Shown: piece after piece, positions 10,028 to 20,894 of the stretch
Numbering within the stretch: position 1 is the first letter of the stretch
How the letters are laid out: every line of letters begins with the position of its first letter
Origin: Prochlorococcus sp. AG-412-I05
GTDB lineage: Bacteria; Cyanobacteriota; Cyanobacteriia; PCC-6307; Cyanobiaceae
Direction: 5' to 3'
NCBI GenBank assembly: GCA_003214855.1
Contig: QCLC01000006.1
Span: 1-64,000 of the forward strand
DNA length: 64,000 nt
Translations under genes and position numbers: made by a program
Notes under the pieces: model-generated
Databases searched by the model: none
Told to the model about the DNA's origin: nothing
Seen by the model: only the letters and a program-made list of their open reading frames with translations

Positions 10028-10582
10028 TCAGATTAAGAATGTAAATGATGTGATTACCTCTTCGAACAGCCCCTTCACTTTATTCCATCTAAACTCATTA
10101 GTGCTTGCTGCTAATGTATATAAACGCCCCCGATCAACGACCACTGTTGCTAGCTCATGGCGTTCTCGATCTTCAAGATGAACGGTATACTCCAAATCGT
10201 AAAAGATGTGTCCTCCTGCTTCACGCTGATTGGCGTCTATTAACTCAGCCTCTCGTCCACTGCCTTGAGGTGCAATCACTTCACGGCTTAAACGTTCCCC
10301 AATTGCGATTGGGCTCCCTAGGATTTGCAGATCTCCCTTTTCGTCAACTTTCGAAACAGCCAAACTTAGTGTTTCGTCGCTGTTGATTAAGTCGTGAAAT
10401 ACCACCTGAGGTCCTCCATTCATGCTCACACGGCTCCATCCATTGGGATAAAGGAATGCATAACGACCATCCGGGCTCTGGAAGGAGTTCATGCCTGCAT
10501 ATGAACCACTGCAGGCAGCGAGCAGCATCACAAGCGCACAAGCGAAACCCACACGTGAAATGGTTCGCACAAGTTCAAGCAT
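10028..10582 (-). CDS. psbP: PsbP-like (CyanoP) thylakoid lipoprotein
   Basis: Lipobox LLAACSGS and PsbP-like SPDGRYAFLYPNGWSRV; start chosen at 10582, longer ORF to 10642 possible. Confidence 0.82.
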   Translation of the reverse strand: MLELVRTISRVGFACALVMLLAACSGSYAGMNSFQSPDGRYAFLYPNGWSRVSMNGGPQVVFHDLINSDETLSLAVSKVDEKGDLQILGSPIAIGERLSREVIAPQGSGREAELIDANQREAGGHIFYDLEYTVHLEDRERHELATVVVDRGRLYTLAASTNEFRWNKVKGLFEEVITSFTFLI

Positions 10583-10719
10583 TGGAACAGAAGCGGACTT
10601 GCTGACCATTCTGCCGGCGTACGGTCTTGGCTTGATCAACAATTGCCACCTGGTGAACTGCCAAGATTCTCAGTATCTGCGGCGGACCCCTGAGCGGCTT
10701 TACTCGACCCCTGGCTCGC

Positions 10720-11289
10720 TTGATCGACCAGTTCGAGCGTCTGCCTGGGATTGGGCCACGAACGGCCCAGAGACTTGCCCTGCATCTGTTGAGACAACCA
10801 GAAGATCAAATCCGCGCTTTTGCTGATGCACTCCTCGCTGCTCGTTCTCAAGTGGGTCAATGTCAGACCTGTTTTCATCTCAGCGCGGAGCCTCTTTGCG
10901 ACATTTGCCGTGATGGCAAGCGATGCGATCAATTGCTTTGTGTGGTGGCTGATTCCCGAGATCTGTTAGCTCTCGAAAGAACCAGGGAATATAAGGGCCG
11001 TTATCACGTCCTCGGCGGACTGATCTCACCAATGGATGGTATTGGGCCGGACATGCTGCAGATCCCCAGCTTGATTCAACGCGTTGATCGTGATGGCATT
11101 AGCGAGGTCATTCTCGCTCTCACTCCCAGTGTGGAAGGTGACACCACTAGCCTTTACCTGGCACGGTTATTAAAGCCGTTTACTCAAGTGAGTCGAATTG
11201 CCTACGGCCTTCCTGTTGGTAGTGAGTTGGAGTATGCCGACGAAGTCACCCTGACTCGTGCTCTTGAAGGGCGTCGAGCTATGCAGTAA
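10720..11289 (+). CDS. recR: Recombination protein RecR
   Basis: [36 protein letters not shown] zinc finger, Toprim [16 protein letters not shown]; no clear ATG, TTG or upstream alternative start. Confidence 0.92.
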   Translation: MIDQFERLPGIGPRTAQRLALHLLRQPEDQIRAFADALLAARSQVGQCQTCFHLSAEPLCDICRDGKRCDQLLCVVADSRDLLALERTREYKGRYHVLGGLISPMDGIGPDMLQIPSLIQRVDRDGISEVILALTPSVEGDTTSLYLARLLKPFTQVSRIAYGLPVGSELEYADEVTLTRALEGRRAMQ

Positions 11290-11293
11290 AGCA

Positions 11294-12214
11294 ATGTCTT
11301 CCACCAATCGCCCAACCCAATACAGCACCATTTTGCCTGCAGAGCGCCTTCCGGAATGGTTGCGGCGTCCCATCGGCAGCGTCTCCCAGTTGGAGCAGAT
11401 GCAGCAGCTGGTGAAGGGGAATCAGCTTCACACCATTTGTGAGGAAGGGCGATGTCCCAATCGCGGCGAGTGTTACGCAGCCGGCACAGCAACTTTTCTC
11501 CTAGGCGGATCGGTCTGTACGCGTAGTTGTGCTTTTTGCCAGGTCATGAAAGGCCAATCTCCTCAGGCAATCGATCCACTCGAAGCAGAGCGAGTAGCAG
11601 ATGCGGTGCAGCAGATGGGTCTTCGTTATGTGGTTCTTACTTCAGTAGCAAGGGATGATTTGCCCGACCATGGTGTCAGCCTTTTTACTGAGACCATGGC
11701 GGCCATTCGCCAGCGCAATCCTCTTATTGAGATAGAAGTGCTGACTCCGGATTTTTGGGGCGGAGTCGCTGATCTGGTCAAGGCATTAGAGGCCCAGAGA
11801 GAACGGCTCACGCAGTTGCTCATGGCTGCACCAGTTTGTTTCAATCACAACCTCGAAACCGTTGAAAGGCTTCAGAGCAAGGTTCGACGGGGAGCTACGT
11901 ATCACCATTCTCTCAATCTGCTGGCTGCAGCGCGGGAACTTGCTCCCAACATCCCTACCAAATCAGGCTTGATGTTGGGACTAGGAGAAGAGCAAGAAGA
12001 GGTGGTTCAGACTCTTGAGGATCTCCGTTCTGTTGACTGTCAACGGGTCACATTGGGTCAGTATCTGCGCCCTTCATTGGCACATATTCCGGTGCATCGT
12101 TATTGGCATCCTGAGGATTTCAAGAACTTGGCTGAAGTTGCTCGCAAGCTTGGATTTGCTCAGGTGCGTAGTGGGCCTCTAGTGCGTAGTAGTTATCACG
12201 CTGGTGAAGAATGA
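11294..12214 (+). CDS. lipA: Lipoyl synthase
   Basis: [36 protein letters not shown]; radical SAM. Confidence 0.94.
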   Translation: MSSTNRPTQYSTILPAERLPEWLRRPIGSVSQLEQMQQLVKGNQLHTICEEGRCPNRGECYAAGTATFLLGGSVCTRSCAFCQVMKGQSPQAIDPLEAERVADAVQQMGLRYVVLTSVARDDLPDHGVSLFTETMAAIRQRNPLIEIEVLTPDFWGGVADLVKALEAQRERLTQLLMAAPVCFNHNLETVERLQSKVRRGATYHHSLNLLAAARELAPNIPTKSGLMLGLGEEQEEVVQTLEDLRSVDCQRVTLGQYLRPSLAHIPVHRYWHPEDFKNLAEVARKLGFAQVRSGPLVRSSYHAGEE

Positions 12215-12735
12215 TCTTTGCGATTCAATCCCCGGCAGCTTTGCCAACGACGCTGATTACGCTCCAGCACCTCACTGCAGCTTCCAACCATTAACGCTCC
12301 GGCTCCCCCCCAGATCATCCTGAGTGGGAAATCCATTGGGGCTGCTCCTAGTTCTCGGATAGTAAGAAATCCACGTTGCCGGAAATAACGAATTAAGCGA
12401 TGGTGCTGGCGCCCTTCATCACAAATTGCCAGTAGTCGAGCCTGTTTACAAGGAGTGGCTTCAAGTGCCCAGGTCATGGTGCCAACCCAGATGAGATCCC
12501 CTACTCCGGCGGGTGCTTCAGGATGAACACGCATTGTGTCGAGCTGTAATCCCTTCTCGCCTGCATAGGCCCAAGCCTTCATCTCACCCCAAAGTTGTAT
12601 ACGTTCCTCATCGAGAGCTTGGGCGACGACTAATTTTAAGGACCAGAGATTGAGTGGTCTTCTCACCTGCAGTCTCAAGAGCAGACCTGCATCAGAGGCC
12701 TGCTTTTCTAACTCAATTAGACTTAGTTGAGTCAT
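12196..12735 (-). CDS. Conserved hypothetical protein, GNAT-like flavour
   Basis: [12 protein letters not shown] start at 12735; sequence [15 protein letters not shown]...[23 protein letters not shown]; short 3' overlap with lipA. Confidence 0.65.
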   Translation of the reverse strand: MTQLSLIELEKQASDAGLLLRLQVRRPLNLWSLKLVVAQALDEERIQLWGEMKAWAYAGEKGLQLDTMRVHPEAPAGVGDLIWVGTMTWALEATPCKQARLLAICDEGRQHHRLIRYFRQRGFLTIRELGAAPMDFPLRMIWGGAGALMVGSCSEVLERNQRRWQSCRGLNRKDHSSPA

Positions 12736-13600
12736 GGCAAGGGAATGAGAATGACAAATTTTTGACGAGTCAAGGCAATACAGCCTAGTTAAGAATGGCA
12801 AGCTGATCACAGTAATCGTAGAATTCAAGATGAAATTCAGTTTCTACTCTCTGCTGCCTGCCTGTGTTAATTGGCGGACTTTTTCCGGCAGAATTTGATT
12901 TAGTGGTTCTTGATAACATCATTGCTAAGTTCAGAATAATAGAGTAGCATTTAACTGCAATATATGCTCAGAGCCATCATCTTCTCAAGGTAAGCTAGCG
13001 CTCTATATATGCAATATCAGCATAAAATTTTAGCAAATAACAGATTGGCATGAACTTGGAGTTTTGTTTTTGTTGATCTCATTTTAGGCTTATTGGCTGT
13101 CTATTGAAACTCTAAATGCAAACGATCTTTTACGAAAGGAGTCAGATGTATTTAGGTCAGTGATGCAAGTCATCAAGGTTGTTTGAGTAATGAGTGTGAA
13201 ACGGCAATGCTTAACATTTTTATTGCGTAGCTTATCACTAGTCAAGTCAAGCCAGTTTCTTCTGATGGCTTTGAATTGCAGGCTGTGGAAACGAATAAGT
13301 AGGCTGTTCTACAGTTTTTAGAGAAGGTTTCTCAAGAGTCTGTTTGAGTGTCTTCTTGCGCCACACTTTTATCGGAAAGCAAGGGCCTTGTGAATAGGTC
13401 TTTTGGTCTTGTCTAATTGAAATGCCTTTGCCCTAATAATGAAGCGTCTAAAGCGCAAGCAAGTTGAAATTAACTGAAAAGGCCTAGAGGGTTAAGGCTT
13501 ATTGATTTTGCTTCGATTTTAGTGCCTAAAACATTGATGAGATGCTCTCAGAAGAGTCACCTCTGTTGCTTAGCAGCTAATTTTAGACTTAATCTCAGGG

Positions 13601-14614
13601 TTATCCTCTAAACATTGAGCTCACAGAGCTTTCCTCATGGATGCGCCAAATCGCTTCGCCAAGCATATTGGCCACTGAAAGTACCTGCAATTGAGGGAAG
13701 TGTCGTTCCGCAGCGATGGGAATGCTGTTGGTAACCAAGACTTGCTCGAATAAACCTTCTTCGGATAATCGCTCGCAGGCGGGGGGTGAAAACACGGCAT
13801 GGGAGGCACAGGCAATCACCCGTTTAGCCCCTTCTTGTCGAAGAAGACGAGCCCCTGAGCAAATGGTTCCCCCAGTGTCAATCATGTCGTCGATTAGGAT
13901 TGCTGTTTTCCCAGACACATCGCCGATCACTGTGAGACTTTCGGCAACGTTGTGACCTGATCGGCGCTTATCAATAATTGCCAGTGGCGCATCCCTCATT
14001 TGTTTCGCAAAGGCTCGGGCTCGTGCGACTCCTCCAACATCTGGAGACACCACCACGACTTCATTAAGTTCTTGTGCTGCGAGGTAATCAACCAAGACTG
14101 GTGAGCCGTAGATGTGATCGCAAGGGATGTCAAAGTAGCCCTGGATTTGGGCGGAATGCAGATCCATGGCGAGAACTCTGTTCACGCCAGATTTCACTAG
14201 CAGGTTTGCGGTGAGCTTGGCAGTGATTGACTCGCGGCCAGCCGTTTTGCGGTCTGCTCTTGCATAGCCGTAGTAGGGAACGACCGCCGTGATCTGCCTG
14301 GCAGAGGCGCGCTGACAAGCATCAACCATGATCAGCAGCTCCATCAAATTGTCGTTCACTGGCGCGCAGGTGGGCTGAATCAGGAAGACGTCACAACCTC
14401 GGATCGATTCCTGGATTTGTACATAGAGCTCACCATCTGCGAACCGTTTGCACATCCTTGGACCATCGGGAACACCTAGGTAGGCCGCAATCTCTCTTGC
14501 AAGAGCTGGATTTGAGGTGCCGCTGAACAAGCGCAGACGCTGCATGTCATAGCTGATGCTCTCTTGTTCGGTACGGGCTGCGGTCAGAAAACTCGTCACG
14601 TCGCCAGCGAGCAA
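13601..14614 (-). CDS. prs: Ribose-phosphate pyrophosphokinase
   Basis: LRLFSGTSNPALAREIAAYLG, DLHSAQIQGYFDIPCDHI, ILIDDMIDTGGTI; start may be internal at about 14545. Confidence 0.94.
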   Translation of the reverse strand: MLAGDVTSFLTAARTEQESISYDMQRLRLFSGTSNPALAREIAAYLGVPDGPRMCKRFADGELYVQIQESIRGCDVFLIQPTCAPVNDNLMELLIMVDACQRASARQITAVVPYYGYARADRKTAGRESITAKLTANLLVKSGVNRVLAMDLHSAQIQGYFDIPCDHIYGSPVLVDYLAAQELNEVVVVSPDVGGVARARAFAKQMRDAPLAIIDKRRSGHNVAESLTVIGDVSGKTAILIDDMIDTGGTICSGARLLRQEGAKRVIACASHAVFSPPACERLSEEGLFEQVLVTNSIPIAAERHFPQLQVLSVANMLGEAIWRIHEESSVSSMFRG

Positions 14615-14685
14615 TATCAGCTGTACTCCGATGCTAGTGGTGCACAGGCTCTCATCTCAACTTCTTCTCTATGTAGGGTCGCCTG

Positions 14686-15222
14686 ATGATTGCTCCCATC
14701 CCTTTTCTGGTTGGTGCAGGCCCCCTCCCTGATGGTCGGATGCGGGCTGGTTGCTTGCTTTTGGCTAGCGCTTGGGGAGTTGAGTTGAGCCATCATCGCT
14801 GTTCTGAAAATCCCCAACAGGTTCTTGGTTTGTTGCCTCCGGAGGGGGGAATGGTGCGACTGAGCGGTGATCCAGCCATGTTTCATCCAGATGGTGGTAG
14901 CTGGCTGGAGGCTCTGGGAGCATGGCGCCAGCCCACCATTTTGATGGTCTCGCCTTTGCCCTCTGGGGAGATTCCTGGAGTTGCACCTGCTTATGTAGCG
15001 CTCTGTGCGGCCCTCGATGTGCCTCTGATTGGGGTTCTGCAATTGGGTGGCCCATGGAACCTCAGCCTTCGCCGCTCTGATGGGTTGCCGTGGTTCGGTT
15101 TGCTTCCAGATGATCCCTCAGCTTTGTCAGCAGTCCCTAATGGGGGCGGCTTGCAGCATGGGCCCTCTTTGGAGGAGGTCGTGGTGCAATTGCGTCGACG
15201 GCTGCTGCTGTCGTCCGATTGA
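14686..15222 (+). CDS. Conserved hypothetical protein (cyanobacterial)
   Basis: 178-aa ORF between divergent prs and convergent LCP gene. Confidence 0.65.
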   Translation: MIAPIPFLVGAGPLPDGRMRAGCLLLASAWGVELSHHRCSENPQQVLGLLPPEGGMVRLSGDPAMFHPDGGSWLEALGAWRQPTILMVSPLPSGEIPGVAPAYVALCAALDVPLIGVLQLGGPWNLSLRRSDGLPWFGLLPDDPSALSAVPNGGGLQHGPSLEEVVVQLRRRLLLSSD

Positions 15223-15232
15223 TGAGGCCCTG

Positions 15233-16249
15233 TTAGTTGCCCTGCGGCCAGAGCGGCATGGGGTGGCTTGCCTTGAGTTGCCGTAGGGTTTGTTCCCCGG
15301 CTCGTGGGGCTAGAGGTAACTCGCTGATGATTGGGAATTGATTGTTGCTAAGAGCCGCTGCCGTGAGGCTTAACAACTCACGAGGAGTTAAATCGGTTTG
15401 CACTTCTTTTGAAAACTCTTTCAGAATTTTGGGGAGTTTTGCGAGGGTGTTTGGCTGTCGCAATTGTCTAGACAGACCGTTCAGGATCCATTGTTGCCTT
15501 TGACGCCGACCGCTTTCTTCTTCAGGACCAGCGCGGTAGCGAACCAGTTGTTCTACCTTGCCTCCATTGAGTCTCTGCCGTCCTGCTTGCAAGTCCACCG
15601 AATAGTTCTGGGCATTGTCTTTGTGTTTAAAAGGCGCGTTGAGGTTGACCTCCACATCTCCGAGTCCATCGACAAGGACTCTTAGAGCTTTGCGGGGGAT
15701 CACCACAAAGCGGTGGGGTTGTCCTTTTGTAAGGCCGAGTATTTCCGCAATCACATCGGCGGTAAGGGCAATCCCCCCCCGCCCGTAACTTGACGCTAGT
15801 GGTTGCATCCCATCGCTTCCAGGCAGGGTCACAGCGAGTTCAATCGGTAGCTGAAGCACTTCAACAGGTTGCTTGGCCGCTACCTTCACGAGCATCAGGC
15901 TGTCTGCATTGGCTGAACCCATCGGTGCAGCTTGGTTTGTGAGATCGTTCAGTTGGTCCGAATCAATGCCCACTAACAAGATGATGATTGGTTGTTTGGG
16001 AAGCGGCGCTAGGGAGGTTGCCTTGTCCACTGATGGATCGCCTTTGGCGACTTGATCGGGCTTCGGCCAGAGCAGCCCCAGGGCCATGCTTGCCAGCCAA
16101 AGACCACCCAGGGTCGCAGCCAGGCGTAGCAAGGTACGGCCTGGATATTTCCCCATCCAGTGACCCACGCTTGATGGCGTTGGCGTTTTGCCTGAATCTT
16201 GTGTAGGCATCAACCGTGTTGAGGACAGCGGCATCACAGTCTTGCTCAA
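15233..16249 (-). CDS. LytR-CpsA-Psr (LCP) family protein
   Basis: ILLVGIDSDQ...ANADSLMLVKV...VNLNAPFKHKD...VRYRAGPEEESGRRQRQQWI. Confidence 0.82.
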   Translation of the reverse strand: MSKTVMPLSSTRLMPTQDSGKTPTPSSVGHWMGKYPGRTLLRLAATLGGLWLASMALGLLWPKPDQVAKGDPSVDKATSLAPLPKQPIIILLVGIDSDQLNDLTNQAAPMGSANADSLMLVKVAAKQPVEVLQLPIELAVTLPGSDGMQPLASSYGRGGIALTADVIAEILGLTKGQPHRFVVIPRKALRVLVDGLGDVEVNLNAPFKHKDNAQNYSVDLQAGRQRLNGGKVEQLVRYRAGPEEESGRRQRQQWILNGLSRQLRQPNTLAKLPKILKEFSKEVQTDLTPRELLSLTAAALSNNQFPIISELPLAPRAGEQTLRQLKASHPMPLWPQGN

Positions 16250-16366
16250 CTACAGCTCTTTAGGGTTAAAAGTCCAATGGCTTTTGGACTAACCGAGACT
16301 TCTGACAAGGCATCTTGCGAGTATGTAAGGACCCGGCCTAAGCCCTTCCAAGATTGATTGGGGCTA

Positions 16367-16432
16367 ATGGCTGATCTAGATGCTGACTTTGATCAGATTC
16401 CACTGTTGTTTTTATTTTCTGGTGTTTTTTGA
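16367..16432 (+). CDS. Possible leader/upstream ORF (21 aa) coupled to malQ
   Basis: MADLDADFDQIPLLFLFSGVF; stop TGA overlaps malQ ATG as TGATG; below the ORF-track length limit. Confidence 0.35.
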   Translation: MADLDADFDQIPLLFLFSGVF

Positions 16433-17997
16433 TGGTTGAGGGCAGTTCAGCGTTAGTCCGCACGACCGGGGTGTTACTTCATCCCACAGCACTGCCTGTC
16501 AGTCCAGTTTGCGGCAGTTTCGGTGCCCCTTCAAGGGCTTGGTTGCAATCACTTGCTCGCCATGACATCGGCGTGTGGCAGTTGTTGCCTTTGGCGCCTC
16601 CTGATGCGACAGGGTCTCCCTACAGCTCCCCTTCAAGCTTTGCTCTTAACCCTTGGTTGCTTGATGCCGATGATCTTGTTGATGAGGATTTCCTGTCCGC
16701 ATCCGTTCTGCGTGAGTTGCCAGGAACAGTTCCTATCCAGGAGCCTTGCGCCTCGGTTAATTTTGCTCTGGCTGACCTTCGAAGTCAGCGACTTGGCATA
16801 GCCTTAAGGGAGGCTTGGTCTGAGCAGGCTAGAGATCATCATCTTGCCTTTGAGAGTTGGTGTGGCAAGCAGTTCTGGCTTGAGGACCATGTTTTATTTA
16901 TGGAGCTCCGTCGTCAGCATCAAGGCCTCCCTTGGTGGGAATGGCCGGCAGGCTTGGCAGCTCATCAACGTAGTGCCCTCAATGCCTGGAAAGGTCATCA
17001 TCAGGAGGCTCTGCTTGAACATCGTTTGCTGCAATGGCAGCTTGATCGGCAGTGGCAAGCACTGAGACATCTAGCAGGCGAGCTTGGCGTTTTGTTGTTT
17101 GGTGATCTGCCTTTCTATGTTGCGCGCGATAGCGCTGACGTCTGGAGTCATCAGGGCCTGTTTTCGATTCTTCAAGGCGGGGAGCTTGAGATCCAAAGTG
17201 GTGTTCCCCCTGATTATTTCTCCAGTACAGGACAACTCTGGGGTACGCCTGTTTATCGCTGGTGGCGGCATCGCTTGAGTGGATTCCATTGGTGGCGTAG
17301 CCGCTTTGTGCGTCAATGGCAACAGGTGGATCTTTTACGCCTCGACCATTTCAGGGCGCTTGCGTCTTATTGGGCAGTTCCTGGATCCGATTCGACAGCG
17401 GAGCACGGGGAGTGGCGGTCTTCTCCAGGGGCAGCTCTATTGAAGCGGCTAAGGCGTGATGCTGGTGGCAGCTTGCCACTGGTTGCAGAAGATCTGGGAG
17501 TGATTACTCCTGATGTGGAAGAGCTACGAGACCAATTTGGTTTGCCTGGAATGAAAATTCTCCAGTTTGCTTTTGATGGCAATCCCAGTAATCCTTATCT
17601 ACCTGAAAATATTCAGGGTCATCACTGGGTGGTTTATACAGGCACTCACGACAATCCAACGACGCTGGGTTGGTGGCAGCAGCTTGATCTCGACGCCCGT
17701 AAACGGGTTACAGATCGATTGAAGGGTGCAGTTCATGCCCCTGGTTGGCAGTTGCTGGAGCTGGGCCTAGCGACAGAGGCGTGTTTAGTGATGACCCCAG
17801 TGCAGGATTTGCTTCATTTAGATGATGCAGCTCGTTTCAACACCCCTGGCACTGTCGAAGGGAATTGGTGTTGGCGGTTATCTTGCTTTGATTCAGCTCT
17901 TGATGGGGCCCTGCGCGGCTATGGCGAGAGAGGAGCTATCTGGGGACGTTCGCTTGAATCGGCAGCCGGTTTGCTGACGGCATCTGCGAGTCGGTAA
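16432..17997 (+). CDS. malQ: 4-alpha-glucanotransferase (amylomaltase)
   Basis: GVLLHPTALP, WQLLPLAPPDATGSPYSS, GDLPFYVARDSADVW, RLDHFRALASYW, AEDLGVITPDVEELRD, YTGTHDNPTTLGWW. Confidence 0.95.
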   Translation: MVEGSSALVRTTGVLLHPTALPVSPVCGSFGAPSRAWLQSLARHDIGVWQLLPLAPPDATGSPYSSPSSFALNPWLLDADDLVDEDFLSASVLRELPGTVPIQEPCASVNFALADLRSQRLGIALREAWSEQARDHHLAFESWCGKQFWLEDHVLFMELRRQHQGLPWWEWPAGLAAHQRSALNAWKGHHQEALLEHRLLQWQLDRQWQALRHLAGELGVLLFGDLPFYVARDSADVWSHQGLFSILQGGELEIQSGVPPDYFSSTGQLWGTPVYRWWRHRLSGFHWWRSRFVRQWQQVDLLRLDHFRALASYWAVPGSDSTAEHGEWRSSPGAALLKRLRRDAGGSLPLVAEDLGVITPDVEELRDQFGLPGMKILQFAFDGNPSNPYLPENIQGHHWVVYTGTHDNPTTLGWWQQLDLDARKRVTDRLKGAVHAPGWQLLELGLATEACLVMTPVQDLLHLDDAARFNTPGTVEGNWCWRLSCFDSALDGALRGYGERGAIWGRSLESAAGLLTASASR

Positions 17998-18848
17998 ATC
18001 CCAGGATGATTGGGTTCGGGAGTATGCGCCTGGCCCTTCCAAATGACGCTGTCCTCAGGAGCAGCTGGAGGCTTGATTTCTAGTAGGAGGGGTGGCCGCA
18101 ATTGAAGAGTGAGTGTCCCCTGAGCTTCTCTGAGATTTGTGAGATCTTTTCCAGCACTGTTGATTTTGAGCATACGTGGCTGACTGAGATTGATCTCCAG
18201 TAGACCCATCTCATCCTGAGCTTGGTGCTGGATAAGGGTTGCGTTGAGCCATTGTTCTGGAGATCGTTTTCGTGCTTCTTCCAGGGGTCTTAGGCCATCA
18301 AGGGCGGGGTTGGCTGTCTCGCTTGCGTGTTGATCATCAAGGGATTCAAGGCTGACTGTGATTGGCGAGAGTGTTTGACTGTTGAGTGCAGCAAGATGCT
18401 TTTGCTGGTGATTGAGGGCCAAGAGGCTGCTGAGCATGACCACGGCATAAATCACACTCCCTTGCCAGGTGGTGAAGACATCGATGCTGCCGGGGGTGAA
18501 TCGCGTCAGGCTCCTGTTGGAATGAGTTTGGTTCCTGGCATTGCGTTCTGGCATGGCCCCGTTGAGGCTGCCTGGGGCTAGTTCAAGATGCTGCTCCAGC
18601 AGCGGCAGCATTGAGCACAGATAGGCTGGCTCTGGTAGTCGTTTGACCCACCCCCGTTCGATTGCTTCTAAAACGGGGGTAGTGATTCGTGTTTCTTCAG
18701 CTAAATCACGCAGGCTCATTCCACACTGTTCGCGACGCTCTCTGAGTTGTCGACCAGCTTCCAGTAATGAACTCTGGAATATCTGTTGTGGATCTTGTCT
18801 GGTTTCGACTTCAGATCTTGATTTTTGCCATGGAAGGTTTAGTCGCAT
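17919..18848 (-). CDS. Helix-turn-helix RodZ-like membrane protein
   Basis: LREAREQ-type HTH (GRQLRERREQCGMSLRDLAEETRITTPVLEAIERG), TM segment, C-terminal beta-rich domain; overlaps malQ 3' end. Confidence 0.75.
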   Translation of the reverse strand: MRLNLPWQKSRSEVETRQDPQQIFQSSLLEAGRQLRERREQCGMSLRDLAEETRITTPVLEAIERGWVKRLPEPAYLCSMLPLLEQHLELAPGSLNGAMPERNARNQTHSNRSLTRFTPGSIDVFTTWQGSVIYAVVMLSSLLALNHQQKHLAALNSQTLSPITVSLESLDDQHASETANPALDGLRPLEEARKRSPEQWLNATLIQHQAQDEMGLLEINLSQPRMLKINSAGKDLTNLREAQGTLTLQLRPPLLLEIKPPAAPEDSVIWKGQAHTPEPNHPGIYRLADAVSKPAADSSERPQIAPLSP

Positions 18849-18881
18849 CGGCGTTTCAATTGGATGGCTTTATCAAGCGCA

Positions 18882-19616
18882 TCAACACATTGAGGGCTTG
18901 GTGATTTTCAGCAGGGGAGTCCATTCTCTCTCGTCAAGAGCGCGCCAGCACCCTTCTGGTAATGCGTCTAGGGCAATATTTGCAATCGCAGTGCGTTGAA
19001 GGTCTAATACGGGGTGACCTAGTTGTTCGGCTACGCGACGGATTTGCCGGTTGCGGCCTTCCCTTAGAACAATCTTCAAAAGGCTTTGGCTTGAGTGTGA
19101 TTGCAAAAGCTCTAGTTCAGCGGGCAAGGTTGTTTTCCCATCAAGCATGACGCCATGTCGCCAGCTTGAGAGCACTAGTGCTGAGGGTTGACCTTCCACC
19201 AAGACTTGGTAAGTCTTGTGATGTGCATAACGTGGATGGGTCAATCGCAGCGTGAGCTCTCCTTGGTTAGTGATTAGCAGAGCTCCTCGGCTATCGGCAT
19301 CAAGTCTGCCTACAGGATGAAGACCCTTGCATAGTTTGTCGGGCAGCATGCTGAAGACAGTCACTCGCCCGTGGGGATCATGACAACTAGTGATAACCCC
19401 CGCAGGTTTGTTGAACAGCAACACTCTTGTTTCGGTGTTGGAATTGAGCACACGCCCATCTACAGATATCTTGTCAATCTCTGGATCGGCCTTGTCGCCA
19501 AGCTTGGCAAGATGGCCATTCAACCTTACCCTAGCTTGCAGGAGGAGTTGCTCTGCATGGCGCCGGGAGCAGAGTCCTGACGCTGCAATCAGCTTTTGCA
19601 GTCTTTGTTGCTTCAT
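18882..19616 (-). CDS. Pseudouridine synthase, RsuA/RluB family
   Basis: MKQQRLQKLIAASGLCSRRHAEQLLLQARVRLNG (S4), GRLDADSRGALLITNQGEL, REGRNRQIRRV. Confidence 0.93.
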   Translation of the reverse strand: MKQQRLQKLIAASGLCSRRHAEQLLLQARVRLNGHLAKLGDKADPEIDKISVDGRVLNSNTETRVLLFNKPAGVITSCHDPHGRVTVFSMLPDKLCKGLHPVGRLDADSRGALLITNQGELTLRLTHPRYAHHKTYQVLVEGQPSALVLSSWRHGVMLDGKTTLPAELELLQSHSSQSLLKIVLREGRNRQIRRVAEQLGHPVLDLQRTAIANIALDALPEGCWRALDEREWTPLLKITKPSMC

Positions 19617-19931
19617 GCCAATGTTGTCAGCATGGTTATCAGCGGGCGCCGAGACCCAGCTGCACCATATCCATCTCCAAACATTTAATAGTTGGAAGAG
19701 TGTTTTGGAAGATGTGGTGAGGTTTTCGAGGGCATAATTATAGATAAGGATTTGCAAGTGCGTGGCACATCAAAAGACTCTCTCTATTGATGGCTGTTGT
19801 AGATAAAACGTTAATTCTTGATTTTAAAGCCTTCTTCATTTTGGCAATGGAGTGGAATTCGTCCGCAAGGCATTGATCTGCTCGTGGCAAACGATGGTAA
19901 ATTAGGAAACCTGGTTGTTTCGTTATTCAGT

Positions 19932-20894
19932 ATGGCTCCTTTGGCTGTGCTTTCAGATGTCGACCTGGTGCGTTCATACCTGCGCGATATCGGTCGAGTG
20001 CCGCTGCTGAGCCATGAGCAGGAGATCACGCTGGGTCGTCAGGTGCAGGAGTTGATGTCTTTAGAGCAGCTTGAGTCTGAACTGGAAGGTCAAACAGGTG
20101 AGCCAGCGAGTCATAAAGAGCTAGCGAAGGCAGCTGGATTGAGTGCGTTACAGCTCAAGAAGAAGTTGCAGAGCGGACGACGTGCGAAGGAGCGGATGGT
20201 GTCTGCGAACCTGCGCTTAGTGGTGAGTGTTGCCAAGAAGTACACCAAACGGAATATGGAGCTGCTTGATTTGATCCAAGAGGGAACGATCGGCTTGGTG
20301 AGGGGAGTGGAGAAGTTCGACCCAACCCGTGGCTACAAGTTTTCGACCTATGCGTATTGGTGGATTCGTCAGGGGATCACGCGTGCGATTGCGGAGAAGA
20401 GCCGGACGATCCGTCTACCGATCCACATCACGGAGATGCTGAACAAGCTCAAGAAAGGCCAGCGAGAGTTAAGTCAGGAGATGGGGCGCACGCCAACAGT
20501 GAGCGAACTTGCAGAGTTTGTGGAGTTGCCTGAGGAGGAGGTGAAGGAGCTGATGTGCCGTGCCCGTCAGCCGATGAGTTTGGAGATGAAGGTGGGAGAT
20601 GGGGATGAAACGGAGTTGCTTGAGTTGCTTGCCGGGGAAGAGGAGTTGCCGAGTGAGAAGGTGGAAGTGGATTGCATGAAAGGCGATTTACGTACCTTGC
20701 TAGAAAAGTTGCCCGAGCTGCAGGGTCGTGTGCTGCGGATGCGTTATGGGATAGACGGAGGCGAGCCGATGAACCTCACCGGGATTGCTAAGACTTTAGG
20801 AATGAGTCGCGATCGAACACGCCGTCTGGAGAGGGAAGGCTTGGCGTTGATGCGAACCTCTTCGTTTGAACTTGAGGCTTATATGGCGGTTTGA
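19932..20894 (+). CDS. RNA polymerase sigma factor, group 2 sigma-70 type
   Basis: DLVRSYLRDIGRVPLLSHEQEI, NLRLVVSVAKKYTKRNMELLDLIQEGTIGLVRGVEKFDPTRGYKFSTYAYWWIRQ. Confidence 0.94.
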   Translation: MAPLAVLSDVDLVRSYLRDIGRVPLLSHEQEITLGRQVQELMSLEQLESELEGQTGEPASHKELAKAAGLSALQLKKKLQSGRRAKERMVSANLRLVVSVAKKYTKRNMELLDLIQEGTIGLVRGVEKFDPTRGYKFSTYAYWWIRQGITRAIAEKSRTIRLPIHITEMLNKLKKGQRELSQEMGRTPTVSELAEFVELPEEEVKELMCRARQPMSLEMKVGDGDETELLELLAGEEELPSEKVEVDCMKGDLRTLLEKLPELQGRVLRMRYGIDGGEPMNLTGIAKTLGMSRDRTRRLEREGLALMRTSSFELEAYMAV

